64,000 nucleotides of DNA from Pristionchus mayeri (Eukaryota > Nematoda > Chromadorea > Rhabditida > Neodiplogasteridae): positions 37,616,661 to 37,680,660 of the forward strand of contig BTRK01000002.1 in the NCBI GenBank assembly GCA_036245805.1, given 5' to 3'. The notes below the pieces were generated by a model. That model had not been told where the DNA came from. It did not search any database and saw nothing but the letters and a program-made list of their open reading frames with translations. Shown piece by piece: positions 48,516 through 60,511 of the stretch. Made by a program: the position numbers and the translations under genes. Positions within the stretch are counted from its first letter, which is position 1. Each line of letters opens with the position of its first letter.

Positions 48516-48772
48516 ACAGACAATTGCGCACCCATATCTCTCACTCCCCCTCGACCCACTCGAAAACACGTCGAGCGTGCGCTGTTGTTGCTACTATCGC
48601 AATTTCCGGTCACTTTGTCTGCCTATTTTGCTCCTGCCTATATATTTGATTGTTACAACAAACACCATTTCGGGGCGTTTTGTTAGTCTATTGCAAAAAA
48701 TATTACGATCATTACAGTATAGATATTACGAAGATATTACGAAGATACTAAAGATATTACGATCATTACAGT

Positions 48773-51700
48773 ATGCAACTCCTCTCCGTCCTTCTGATCG
48801 TGCCCTTGGCCACGGCGCTGCCTACGCTCTTCGAGAAGCGAGTCCAGGTATTTTTACGATTGCAGGTTGATTATTTTAATTAATTTAATTAATAATTAAT
48901 TTAATTTAATAAGCAATTCAATTAAAGGGAGTCTCAGTGACGGGCAAGCTGATCTGTAATGGGAAGCCGTACGAGAACGCCAAGATCAAGCTGTATGATG
49001 AGAATCTGGGTGAGGAACAGGGATTTGTATGGTTTTTTAAAAATATTTCCACAAAAGTTCAATTAATCGTTCAAACAGTCGCACTTGAGAATGTTTCTTG
49101 AAACTTATCCGAATTTCCATAAAAATCAGAACAAGATGATTGTTTCAATTCATTTTAAGAGACATTCCACGAGAAAACGTACCTTTTGGGAGGGGTCGAC
49201 GGATGGCTTTTTTGCAACCCCCCTCAATATTTTGCTGGTGAAGTTCTCATACCGAGTGCTGATATTTGGCCCAATATGAACGGCTCTGGTGCACTCTCCG
49301 AAAAATGCCGGCCTAGGCCCAAAAAAAATCGAAATTTTCAAATTTCCTAAAAGTATGATATTATAGGTTTTTCTGGTGTATTTTTTAATGAAAATAACGA
49401 AAAACATAGTTTGGAAGCAGTATGACATCGATAAAGGATCAAAAAGTGCGATTTTCGTCGTTTTTTGGCCGCCCTGAAAATTTTGTAACGCAAAATGCCA
49501 AAAATAACTACATTTTCGAATTCCCCATGAAAAACTGCGCAAAATATCCAAATTTCACGAAAATTCATACGTGTGCTCGGAAGTTATTGCTTCCAGAACA
49601 TTACGACTCTTGAGCAACCTCTCAGAGCAAAGCTATCACACTTTCTCCAAATCAAGCCCGATGGGCTCTTTTAAGCATCGAAACTTATTTTTATATCGAA
49701 TAAAACAATTTGAGATCTTGATCAGGCAATTTGAAGCCTTAATTTTGAAATTTGAATTTTTGAAATTCCAAATTTCTCTCATTTCACAAATATCGAGATT
49801 TTTGCATCACAATTAGGCCTGCAATCATCGGAACTGCCTCATTTTAAGTTTTAATTCTTGCTAATGTATATTCACATCTTTTTTATGAATATTCCGCTCA
49901 ATTGTACATGCTAATGATTTGGAAACTCGAGAAAATGCGATTTTTTTCAAAATTTTCGAAATTTTGCGGTTTTGAGACACTCTCAGTTTGCCATTTGAAG
50001 TTCAACAAACTCATATTTCGCTCAGGATTACTATATCTAACCCATATAATGATTTCCGACTAGTTTGGAAGCCATCTGGCGAAAAATATGTTTTCGAAAA
50101 TTTTGATCCACCTCGAGTACAATGAAAAAATATTTTTCGCCAGATGGCTTCCAAACCAATCGGAAATCATTATATGGGTTGGATATATTAATTCTGAGCG
50201 AAATATGATTTAGTTGAACTTCAAATGGCAATCTGAGAGTGTCTCAAAACCGCAAAATTTCGAAAAATTTGAAAAAATCGCATTTTCTCGAGTTTCCAAA
50301 TCATTAGCATGTACAATTGAGCGGAATATGCATAAACTAGATGTGAATATACATTAGCAATAATCAAAACGTAAAATGAGGCAGTTCCGATGATTGCAGA
50401 CCTAATTGTGACGCAAAAATCTCGATATTTGTGAAATTTTTTTTTCAAAAATAAAAAAAAATTTCAAAATTAAGGCTTCAAATTGCCTGATTATGATCTC
50501 AAATTGTTTTATTCGATATAAAAATAAGTTTCGATGCTCAAAAGAGCCCATCGGGCTTGATTTGGAGAAAGTGTGATGGCTTTGCTCTGAGAGGTTGCTC
50601 AAGAATCGTAATGTTCTGGAAACCATAACTTCCGAGCACACACATGAATTTTCGTGAAATTTGGATATTATACGCAGTTTTTCATGGGGAATTCTAAAAT
50701 GAAGTTATTTTTGGCAGATTGCGTTACAAAATTTTCAGGGCGGCCAAAAAACGATGAAAATAGCACTTTTTGATCCTTTATCGATGTCATACAGCTTCCA
50801 AACTATGTTTTTCGTTATTTTTATCAAAAAATACACCAGAAAAACCTATAATATTCTACTTTTAGGAAATTTGAAAATTTCGTTTTTTTGGCCTAGGCTG
50901 GCATTTTTCGGAGAGTGCACCAGAGTCGTTCATATTGGGCCAAATATCAGCACTCGGTATGAGAACTTCACCAGCAAAATATTGAGGGGGTTGCAAAAAA
51001 GTCATCCGAAGGTTGGTACGTTTTCTCGTGGAATGTCTCTTAATGTATTTTAGAATGTATTTTAGAAAAGTTAGACAAGGTAAGCTGTTCATATCCTGAG
51101 TATCCCTGAGTATCTACCATACCTACCGTAGTCATGAGTACTGTATCTATCGCACTTCTCTTTAGCCCTTCCCGATCGATTCCTGGCTGAGGTGAAGACA
51201 AAGGCCGATGGTACCTACTCCATCGCAGGCAACACCACCAGGGTAAGGCCACTCTTTCAATTGTTCTGTAGATGATTTACAAATATATATCGTGGCCTTT
51301 ATGCAAACAGATATAGCATTTCCTTTTAACACAATATGAACCAGTGCTTATTCGTTCACAATTCTTCAAACAATATATTTCAGTACTTCACGATCGACCC
51401 GAAGCTCAATATTTATCACAACTGCAACGATGAGACAGTGGTGAGTAGAGTTAGTGAAATGAAACCACCGTCTCTTCCTTCTACACACTCTCTCGCCAAT
51501 CGACCGGTCGAGAGAGTGTGTAAAATGAAGATACGGCGACCCGAATTACGAACTCTAGTGGTGAGTGGTTAACTATTCACAGATTTGGCAAGAAGATACT
51601 GTTTTGCAAACACATTGAGATACAGAGCCAGTGAAACCTAGGTGTGCCAAATATGAAAAACGTGCGTCGCCGATTGTATACGTGACGACCTCGATTGCTT

Positions 51701-52373
51701 GACTACATGAATTTATATGCCGCTAAATATTAAGTACTTCGTAAGAAATGGCTATGTTCGTCCTGCGTGCCCTCCCTCCCATTCAGATCGTTCAGAATGC
51801 AGAGTCGTTGCATGTAAAATCATATCTTTCTAATTTTCAAAGGAAGAAAGTCGCCGACCAATAATTTTGGTTTAGAATTAAATATGTTTTACGATAATTT
51901 GAAGATCGCGAATGACTGGAATAAATCAGTAACGGCACAATCGCTTCGCAACAAAATAACAATATCAATTTCAGGAATTACTTGCTCTTCATTCCTTACA
52001 AATTTACGAAAAGGACTGCTTCAAATTAGACCTGGAATAAATTACAGGAGGGCTGGCGTAAGGTGCAGATCCGCATTCCGAAGGAGTACATCACTGATGG
52101 GAGCGAGACAAAGACGTACGTTTACTCTAAACATAATTGGACCCGATTCTCTTCATTTTGCGCATTCTCACACAATGTCCGCTGAAATTTTATCATTTTG
52201 AGAGCTTAGTGAGAGGACAAATTCAAGTTATTCCTTGATAATAATGCAGCTATTCCTTAGTACAGTAAGGTGTCGGGGAGATCAAAGATCAATTTCGAAA
52301 ATTAAGGTTTGACGCCGGAGTCCTCAACGTCTCTGCTAAGCTGCCCGGAGAGGAGCGCGACTTCATCAACTAG
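48773..52373 (+). CDS. Transthyretin-like (TTL) secreted protein C, divergent, 6 exons
   Basis: Exons 48773-48847, 48928-49009, 51166-51242, 51384-51440, 52048-52115 and 52307-52373 join in phase to give 141 aa. The signal peptide is MQLLSVLLIVPLATALPTLF, followed by a KR that could be a processing site. TTL signatures are GKLICNGKPYENAKIKLYDE, KADGTYSIAGNTT, DPKLNIYHNCND and VQIRIPKEYITDG. Unlike A and B it lacks the last two cysteines, leaving one likely disulphide, and it ends GEERDFIN rather than a GQTTDC tail. Exon 3 keeps the 77-nt length of A and B. Intron 2 is 2.16 kb because it contains a 1.9-kb palindrome (49150-51050), and intron 4 carries a hairpin MITE. Splicing across the foldback would be demanding but the exons are undamaged. 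Confidence 0.9.
49150..51050. repeat. 1.9-kb near-perfect palindrome inside a TTL intron
   Basis: Two arms of about 940 bp in inverted orientation, starting TTAAGAGACATTCCACGAGA on the left and ending in the complement near 51043, with a loop of about 35-40 bp around 50090-50128. Arms differ by scattered substitutions and small indels. Open frames on both strands here (for example 49150-49551 and 50754-51053) mirror each other and are by-products of the palindrome. A related, diverged arm begins near 63770 at the window's end. No transposase. Confidence 0.9.
51472..51530. repeat. Hairpin MITE copy in TTL-C intron 4
   Basis: Arms TCTTCCTTCTACACACTCTC and GAGAGTGTGTAAAATGAAGA pair around GCCAATCGACCGGTC. 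It begins only about 30 bp after the exon 4 donor. Confidence 0.7.
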
Positions 52374-52622
52374 ACTACCGTATCCTACAGTACTCTAGAC
52401 TACTGTAACTACCGTATTCCTCAGTACCTACCGTATCCTTTAGTACAATTATTATCATACAAAAAATACCTCAATCTCGATGCACTCCTTTTTTTTCCCA
52501 CTGGCACCTTCGATTGTTTCGTCTTGTACTTTGATAAATTCCTCGTGTCAACATCATCGTCTTTCAGTAGAGATTCTCATGCCGGAATTATTTTTAATTC
52601 AAGAAATAATACAAGGGGATGA

Positions 52623-54401
52623 TATAACACAGATATTCTGAGAGAATGCATGGGAACAATAAATTCAAACGGCTCTAATCTTATCGATACAATAACTGTA
52701 GATGTATCCATGGTCGTAGACTTTTATAGTGAACTGGTGAAGCCGTAAAATAGAAACTACCTAAAAGACGGCTCTCGGCATTTCAAAAGTTCAAAAAATC
52801 ATAAAATACTTCACAGTTGAGCTAGAAAGTCGTTCAGAAAAGCAAACTGACCGCCTCGACGAGTTCTTCAATTCATCTGTGAAGGACTTTTTTGAAAACT
52901 CAATTTGACATGTAGATAAGTTGTAAAAAGCGAATTGTCTGTTCCAAAAGTTGTTACCCTGAAAAATTTTTCCACGATTACCCATTTTTTAATTTTAAAA
53001 TCAGATTTTCCGTGCAATTCTACACCAGGGATATTGATTTCAGATCATTTAAGTGTTTTCCCGGAAGGTTTCAGCGCTGGAAACACCACAAACCTGCTGT
53101 TTTTCGAAAATTCAAAAAGTTCAATGATTTGCCATTTTCATATTCAGGCTTTATCAGCTCTCCAATGGGCACCAATTCGCTTAGCATAGACTATTTTCAC
53201 AATTTAAGAAGATTGAAGTCATTTCCAGAGAAAATATTTTACTCAGAAAAAATCAGGATTTTCTGAGCATCCTCTGAGAATGACTGAAAAAATGCGATGA
53301 TTTTTTTCATCAAAAATATCGCTTAATGCACTCACAACTACTTGATCAGACCCTGTTATGTCACTTAAAACCAATAGAACATCTTCTCACCCATCAGTAT
53401 GAAAATGGCAAATCATTGAACTTTTTGAATTTTCGAAAAACAGCAGGTTTTTGGTGTTTCCAGCGCTGAAACCTTCCGGGAAAACATTTAAATGATCTGA
53501 AATCAATATCCCTGGTGTAGAATTGCACGGAGAATCTGATTTTGAAATAAAAAAATGGGTAATCGTGGAAAAATTTTTCAGGGTAACAACTTTTTGAAAC
53601 TGTTTTTCGAAAATTCAAAAAGTTCAATGATTTGCCATTTTCATACTGATGGGTGAGAAGATGTTCTATTGGTTTTAAGTGACATAACAGGGTCTGATCA
53701 AGTAGTTGTGAGTGCATTAAGCGATATTTTTGATGAAAAAAATCATCGCATTTTTTCAGTCATTCTCGGAGGATGCTCAGAAAATCCTGATTTTTTCTGA
53801 GTAAAATATTTTCTCTGGAAATGACTTCAATCTTCTAAGCGAATTGGTGCCCATTGGAGAGCTGATAAAGCCTGAATATGAAAATGGCAAATCATTGAAC
53901 TTTTTGAATTTTCGAAAAACAGCAGGTTTGTGGTGTTTCCAGCGCTGAAACCTTCCGGGAAAACACTTAAATGATCTGAAATCAATATCCCTAGTGTAGA
54001 ATTGCACGGAAAATCTGATTTTAAAATTAAAAAATGGGTAATCGTGGAAAAATTTTTCAGGGTTACAACTTTTGGAACAGACAATTCGCTTTTTACAACT
54101 TATCTATATGTCAAATTGAGTTTTCAAAAAAGTCCTTCACAGATGAATTGAAGAACTCGTCGAGGCGGTCAGTTTGCTTTTTTGAACGACTTTCTAGCTC
54201 AGATGTGAAGTATTTTATGATTTTTTGAACTTTTGAAATTCCGAGAGCCGTCTTTTAGGTAGTTTCTATTTTACGGCTTCACCAGTTCACTATAAAAGTC
54301 TACGACCATGGATACATCTACAGTTATTGTATCGATAAGATTAGAGCCGTTTGAATTTATTGTTCCCATGCACCTGCCTTCTCTCAGAATATCTGTGTTA
54401 T
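52623..54401. repeat. 1.8-kb palindrome with internal nested repeats
   Basis: The outer arms begin TATAACACAGATATTCTGAG and end in the complement near 54401. They share GTAGATGTATCCATGGTCGT and many further blocks. A smaller inverted pair nested inside (about 53330-53460 and 53590-53725) shares CAGACCCTGTTATGTCAC, and the phrase AATGATTTGCCATTTTCATA occurs four times in alternating orientation. Part of the arm (CTTTTAGGTAGTTTCTATTTTACGG-like) also matches the palindrome at 61777-63130, so the two are one family. Confidence 0.88.
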
Positions 54402-54587
54402 GATATTGTATCCTCACCCGCACATCAGTTTCGTAGTCATGTAGTTTCCCTCACCCGAAAAGACCTCCCCCCTTCTGTAATACGTATCTAGTATCTTATC
54501 CCACCCTGCTGCCTCGACCCCCAACACAACGAATCGCAATGGAGCGACTTAACTTCCATCAACACCATAAACGGATCATCCCATACC

Positions 54588-54614
54588 AATTTGTATTTGT
54601 ATTTGTATTTGTAC
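54588..54614. repeat. TTTGTA microsatellite
   Basis: Four to five tandem copies of the hexamer TTTGTA at this position. Confidence 0.8.
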
Positions 54615-55137
54615 CGAGGAACTCGAAAGACTGGAGAAATCAGGCATGATTTCCTCTCAAACAGTTCACTCCCTGCGTCTGTCTCGGGGAATTGCTTAGT
54701 TCTATAGCCTTAGTTTTGCAATGAAATACCGCTAATGATACCCTAATGAAAGTGATTACAGAAGGCGAAAGTTCGGCAGAAAGAGTGAAACGCATTTCGA
54801 TTTTCCGGAATGTAGCTTCAGGCTCAGCTGAACAAAATGAAAGCAATTGATCAACATAGCAGGACATTGGGAAGAAAGAGGGCATTGCAGAAACAGTTGT
54901 TTTTGTGAAATGAATAAAAAAAATCTTCAGGAGGCAGTAGAAAATATGCAGGTGACCTTTGATCAGTCGATGATGGAACAATAAGTGCAATTTAAAGTAC
55001 GATATGCTTAGATTACGTTGATTATCCGATTATGCTCGAGACATCGCTAGCTATTAATCAAGTGGATTGTAATTTTTATAATTATAACAAAATATCGTCA
55101 TATTTTATGCTACAAAAATAAACTCATGTTCGCGCGG

Positions 55138-55157
55138 CCCCCCCCCCCCCCCCCCAG
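55138..55157. repeat. Poly-C run in the last ABC exon
   Basis: About twenty consecutive C (poly-G on the coding strand) just before the transporter's stop. Its length sets the reading frame of the last 15-20 residues, so the C-terminus is uncertain; such runs are also prone to sequencing error. Confidence 0.85.
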
Positions 55158-57949
55158 AGTTAATCTCCAAACTCTGAGCCTTGGCGTAGGCTGCGTATCT
55201 GGCTTCGAGTGCGAGCAGCTGCTGATGCGTGCCGCTCTCGACGACGTGGCCATCCTCGATGAAGTAGATACGAGGAGCATCCTTAATCTCGAATTCGCTT
55301 CCAATCGAATTTAAACATCGTTCGAGAAACAATCCCACCGCATTATCCCTGCCATCGCGATCGGGCCCGCAATGACCCCACCTCTCTCTCCTCTCATTTC
55401 AAGCCCGGAATTGCGTGATCTACCGTTTCTACATACCTTAATAGTTGCAAGTTGATGAGCGATCGAGATGGACGTTCGGCCAGCACTCGCACTCACTATC
55501 GCTGCTTGTACTGCCTGAAATTGCCAACTGCTCTTGCAAACTCGTTTCTTCTAAGTAAAAGAGTATACACAAATAAATGAAAATTGTGAAATATGCTCAC
55601 CCGTTCACTCTGTGCGTCCAGTGCGCTCGTCGCTTCGTCCAGCAGCAGTATCTTCGGGTTTCTCACCATCGCTCTCGCTATGGCGATGCGCTGTTTCTGC
55701 CCGCCAGACAGCGCGCGACCCTTCGTTTCCACCTCTGTATTGTCCCCCTGCCAGGAGAGGATGGCCATATGGTTCTCTATGGTACATATATCGAGATCGG
55801 TTGAATTGTGAAAGAGTGAAATCAGTTCACAATCAAATGCTAACTTCAGGCAATTGTTCGATAAAATTGTCCGCATTAGCAGCACGAGCCGCAGCGCGCG
55901 CGTCCTCCAGTGCGCAGGAGGGGCAGCCGAGCATGATATTCTCCAAGATCGAACCCTCAAATAGTCATTTCAAGCGCGAAAATGAGTACGCCGAATTTGA
56001 GGTGTCCAATTTGAGCAGATATGGCGCTCGTATCAATAATTGAGAAATTCTAATCAAATCGACGAAATAGTCGAAAGGAGAGCAGTGGAAAAACTCTTGA
56101 TTCAAGAGTACGATTGGGAACTATCCCCTATTTTGATGCTAACGATCTTGGAAAGTGCAGCGAATGATACATATTTACATAAACCTCATACCGCAAACAA
56201 AATGGGCTCCTGGCCTACGAGTGCAATTTGCGTGCGGAGGTGACGACGACTGAAGTGCCGATGATCAAATCCGTCGAGCTCCTGTGCAACATTTATTCAA
56301 TACATAATTCATTATTGACGCGTGATCGATTATCGATTTTTCAAACTTACAATCGTGCCTGCCCCTTGGCAGTAGAAACGCTCGAGAAGCGATATGAACG
56401 TGCTCTTACCGCAACCTGGGATGGTAAACTTTTTACATTGAGACAATACGAGAACACATATATTGTGTGCTGGTTCTTAGTGAAAATACAAGATACCCGA
56501 CGGGCCGACTAGAGCGATAGCCTCTCCTGCTGCTGCAGACAGAGTGAGGTGCTGCAGGACGAGCTGCTGCGGTCGTGTGGAATACGAGAAGCAGAGGTCG
56601 CGGACGTCGCACGCGCCATTCACTTGCGAAGACGCGTCTGCGGACAATTCGTTCAAAGTAATGTTATCTTCTGGAGGAGGGAGTAGTTTCAAGATACCGG
56701 TCTTGACGTACGAACGAGCGATTCGATCTACGATACAAATGCCCGCGTTATTTGTTTTCTGGATGATATTATCAAAATTTGGAAGCTATGAAAATGGGAA
56801 GAGTGCATATTTTTACCTTTGGGGCTGATCGAGATCTCGTCGCTGTCGCCATCAGTAGGTAGGTCAAAGTAGGCGTAGAGGATGCGGGCTGCGGAATTCG
56901 CACGCACGAGATCCGGCAGTGTTGGATGGAGGAAGGCGATCGTCCATGAGGCTACCACCACCGTCGATGTTACGCTGCGAGTTCAACATCACGGTCACGA
57001 GCACCAGTAGGTCGTCAAAAAGTCTCCCCACAAATGATAATCAAAAAACATACTTTTGCTGTTTTTTTAATATAATTTTTTTCACAGAGTGCAGCTATAA
57101 TACTATCAAAGGGTTTGATGTGCAGATGCGGGATGTTATAATCCTACGGTGATTATTTAGTTCCGAATATCGAGCTGTTTTCATCAAAATTTTCCGAATA
57201 TCGAGCTGTTTTCATCAAAATTTATGTCTGTTTTCATCAAAATTTTTGAATTTTCTCACAAGAATAGATGGTGGCCGGTGAGCACTCCGTCATAGACGAG
57301 ATGGGCGCCGATTCCGAAGGAGCAGATACCAGAGAGGAGAAAGCAGCTGGAGGTGAGTGAAGAGAGCAGAGATTGCGCAATCACCGACTGAAATTTTTTT
57401 TGTCAACTTCGACGTATCCGCCTTTAAATTTTGTAAAAATGACTCATTTTCTCTTCATTTTCTCTTCGCAACCGGAGGCTGTTTCAAATATGGGAATTGG
57501 TACCTTTCTCTGAAGATTCGCAGCCTCCTCTTGTGACTGAGCGTTCTTTCGTTCAAAGTATTCCTCGACAGCCAACGAATGGATTGTTCGAGTATGCGAG
57601 AATATTTCAAGTGCAATCTACAAGAAAGATAATAAAATGTACTGCAAAGCTGTGTAAATAATGGAAATAAACTACAGAATTTAAATTATATGACAATGAG
57701 GCAATATATCACGCCTCTCATCATAGAATCGAGCTGACCATGGGAATGGAGCAAAAAAGCTCCTGACGTATGCCTAATACTCCCCCAACGTCTCTTTGAA
57801 AACACTTCACTTTGGAACTCTCTACACCGGGTCGGATCTCGACACCTCCTTCTTTGAGGGCATTTTTCGCGCATCTCGTGAAAGATATGCTAAAATTGTC
57901 CTATGAGTGACCCAACTATTTTTTCGAGCTCTATCGATCTAAATGTTTC

Positions 57950-58455
57950 ATTTCCTCTGAAACTTAATTTTTACGGTGCTACCGTTCAGTCTAGGTTTCT
58001 CAAAAGTGTAGGTAAAGCCGCAGCTGAAACTTTCACAGATTGTGCAGTTGATCATGGGCTATCGAAAGAGGAGCTTGTCATTAAAATACAGTGGAGCAAA
58101 CAAGAGTTATGCCAATTTTATTGCTTCCGATTGTTTGAAGCATTTTCATTCCACCCCGCACAGCGCGTCTTCGAGCGAGCGGAATGAAATGATCCCATTG
58201 TTCCATTGTCTCTCCTTTGTAATTTTAGTTCGCTCGCTCGAAAACGCAGTGCGGGGTGGAATGAAAAGGCTTCAAAGGATCGGAAACAGTAAAATTGGCA
58301 TGTTCTCCCCCCCCCTGTATTTTCATGAAAAGTCACTCATTCGATAGCCCATGATAAACTGCACAGACTGAGAAAGTTCCAGCTGCGGCTTTACCTACAT
58401 TTTTGAGAAACGTAGACTGAACGGTAGCACCGTTCAAATTAAGTTTCACAGGAAA
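57950..58455. repeat. Inner palindrome of the composite element
   Basis: Arms share TTCAGTCTAGGTTTCTCAAA-type sequence, GTAGGTAAAGCCGCAGCTG, CATGGGCTATCGAAAG, and an inner stem CATTCCACCCCGCACAGCGC / GCAGTGCGGGGTGGAATG. Frames on both strands here are mirror products, not genes. Confidence 0.8.
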
Positions 58456-59090
58456 CTAGTGGGCAACTACGCCTCTCTTAGAAGTTCCGGCATATTCAGA
58501 AAATATTTGCTTTTTGGTTTCACAAATACCGTCAAAATCATAGTTCCCACGCCGCGTCCGTCCGAATGCTAGAGGTTATGGAAGGGTCATAATTTCGACG
58601 TTTTGCATGCATTGACAATCGAAATCATGAATCTGACCCATCATCTGACAGAGTGCCACTGGTTACAGTATGTTGCGGTTACTTTAGACGAAAGACATTG
58701 ATGATTTACATTCATTTCGTGATAAAATCATGAATCTGACCCAGCGTCTGACCCAAGAAACTGGGTTACGGTAGCGTTTCGCTACGGTAGTAATAATGCA
58801 TAGTTGATTTCCATCCATCCTCCGATGAAATCATGAGTCTGACACACCATCTGACCCAACGCCACTTCCGGGTTACTGTACGAGCACTCACAAACGAACA
58901 CCACTTTTTTGATCGTAAAAATTGTTCTTCTTTTTGAAATCTTTTTAGTGTGAAGACCTTCTAATTTGATTGCACAGAAACTATCAAAATCTAGCTCGAA
59001 TCGAAAGCGCCCGACACAAAAAGCTTTCAGTTTATAGTAAATGTTTTTATGTTTTATGTTTTATGCTTTTTACTTTTTATGTTTTATGAG

Positions 59091-59756
59091 CTTAAAATAA
59101 CGGACTCATGACTTGGATACAACTCTTAATATTTAAAAAAATCTTAGTCATATGTATGGACCAGCGAAAAATATCTGACCCAGCTCTAATTTTGACCTAC
59201 CGTAATCCTAAATTATTTTCCCCACAATTCAAAAGCTTTTCGAAACGTGGCAAAACGTTTTCACGCCGACGGGAGTCTAACCCCTAACTTTGTGTTTGCT
59301 AGCCCATCGCGTTAGCCACTCGGCCATGATAAAAATACAAATGTATGTTCAAAAAATTTCAAATATTAGTACGGTCATTATCCACCAAGAAACAATTTAA
59401 TTGCTACGGTTTTGAAAAATTCATGAAGTCGCTCCAAGGAAAAATAGTCGCCCCACCGGACTTTTGGGGTTTACGGTAATCGATCGGTACGCCGTTTTGG
59501 GGGAATGGTTCGGTCGGCCAGCAAAGTTGCATCACTATTTCAGGTTGCGGATAAGCTCCGTAGTTTTGGAGAAAATTATGATCAAAGGTAACAGACGGAC
59601 AAATCTTTGTTTTTTTAGAGTCCTGAACATTTTGCCGAGGGGACCAAAGCTGGACATGTGTCTGCTGGGCATGCGCCCCGTTGCCGCTCCCAGCGCCCCC
59701 ACCCCCGCGCCCCCAAAAACCCCACATCAAAAAAGCTTACTGGTAATATAGCAACT
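59091..59756. repeat. Tandem repeat unit 1 with tRNA-like segment
   Basis: It aligns with 59803-60511 from CTTAAAATAACGGACTCATG to AAAAAAGCTTACTGGTAATA. Within it, on the minus strand around 59255-59330, lies TGGCCGAGTGGCTAACGCGATGGGC-type sequence, the D-arm and A-box (59316-59326) of a Ser/Leu-type tRNA, followed by GGGGTTAGACTCCCGTCGGCG where a T-arm would be. Confidence 0.7.
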
Positions 59757-59802
59757 AGCGGGCAACTACGTTCTGTTACAGGCGGGGAACTATGCTAATG
59801 TG

Positions 59803-60511
59803 CTTAAAATATCGGACTCATGACTTGGATACACTTCTGTAAAAATTCGAAAAAAAGTTCCAAATTCGACATTCCAATGTCTGGCCCAGCGAAAAATATC
59901 TGACCCACCGCTATTTCCAAACTACCGTAATCACAATTTATTGTCCCCACCATTACCAGACTTTTCGAAGCGTAGCAAAACGTTTTCACGGTGGCGGGCA
60001 CCGAACCCCCAACTTTTCGTTTTCCAGCCCATCGCGTTAGCCACTCGGCCATGATAAAATATTGAAACATATTTCAAAAAAAATTAAATACAAGGACAAT
60101 CATGATTTACCAAACAAACATTTTAAATACGCCGTTTTCAAAAAGTCATAAAGTATTGCGAAATCGGTTGCCTCACGGAAAAAGATCTGACCGAGTTGAC
60201 TTTCAAGGAATACGGTAATCGATTGATCCGTGGTTCTGGGAATATAGTTCCCGCGGCCAATCAAGTCGATCAGCACTATTGGATTGTGGATACAACGCGA
60301 GGGTTTTGGTGGCGAAGAAATGAGTGGCTATCGTAACCTGAACAGACGGAAAAACCTTTGTTTTTTGGACCTCCTGAAAATGTTGCCAGAGGGACCAAAG
60401 CTGCACTTGTGCGTAATGGGCAAGTGCCCCGTTGCCGCTCCTAGCGCCCCCACTCCCACACTCCCACAAACCCCCCAACAAAAAAGCTTACGGGTTACTG
60501 GTAATGTAGCA
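59803..60511. repeat. Tandem repeat unit 2 with tRNA-like segment
   Basis: Partner of unit 1. On the minus strand it has the same A-box (60041-60051) and a better B-box-like GGTTCGGTGCC (59997-60007), spaced like a tRNA with a short variable arm. The anticodon arm does not fold convincingly and the acceptor ends do not pair, so it is a tRNA-derived relic (SINE-like) and not a working tRNA. Confidence 0.65.

Larger units (their letters stand above)
52374..55104. other. Intergenic region dominated by a palindrome
   Basis: Between the TTL-C stop and the ABC transporter's last exon I see no gene. Most of it is the 1.8-kb palindrome (52623-54401). A TTTGTA microsatellite lies at 54588-54614, and the remainder is AT-rich unique sequence. 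Confidence 0.6.

Noticed and set aside
49150..51053. Several 60-130 aa frames on both strands
   Set aside because: They mirror each other because the DNA is a palindrome, and they are low-complexity Phe/Lys/Ile sequence.
53394..54084. Repeated frames with similar proteins on plus and minus strands (84, 85 and 107 aa)
   Set aside because: Same protein on opposite strands comes from nested inverted repeats, with no start context or splice support.
55577..56043. Plus-strand frames up to 143 aa opposite the ABC exons
   Set aside because: Antisense shadows of the nucleotide-binding domain exons, which carry LSGGQ and Walker B on the minus strand.
57903..58347. Frames of 94 and 101 aa that look like duplicated protein
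   Set aside because: Products of the inner palindrome; the plus and minus versions are near copies.
59978..60052. Functional tRNA gene on the minus strand
   Set aside because: A-box and B-box are present, but the acceptor stem does not pair and the anticodon arm is poor; a relic is more likely.
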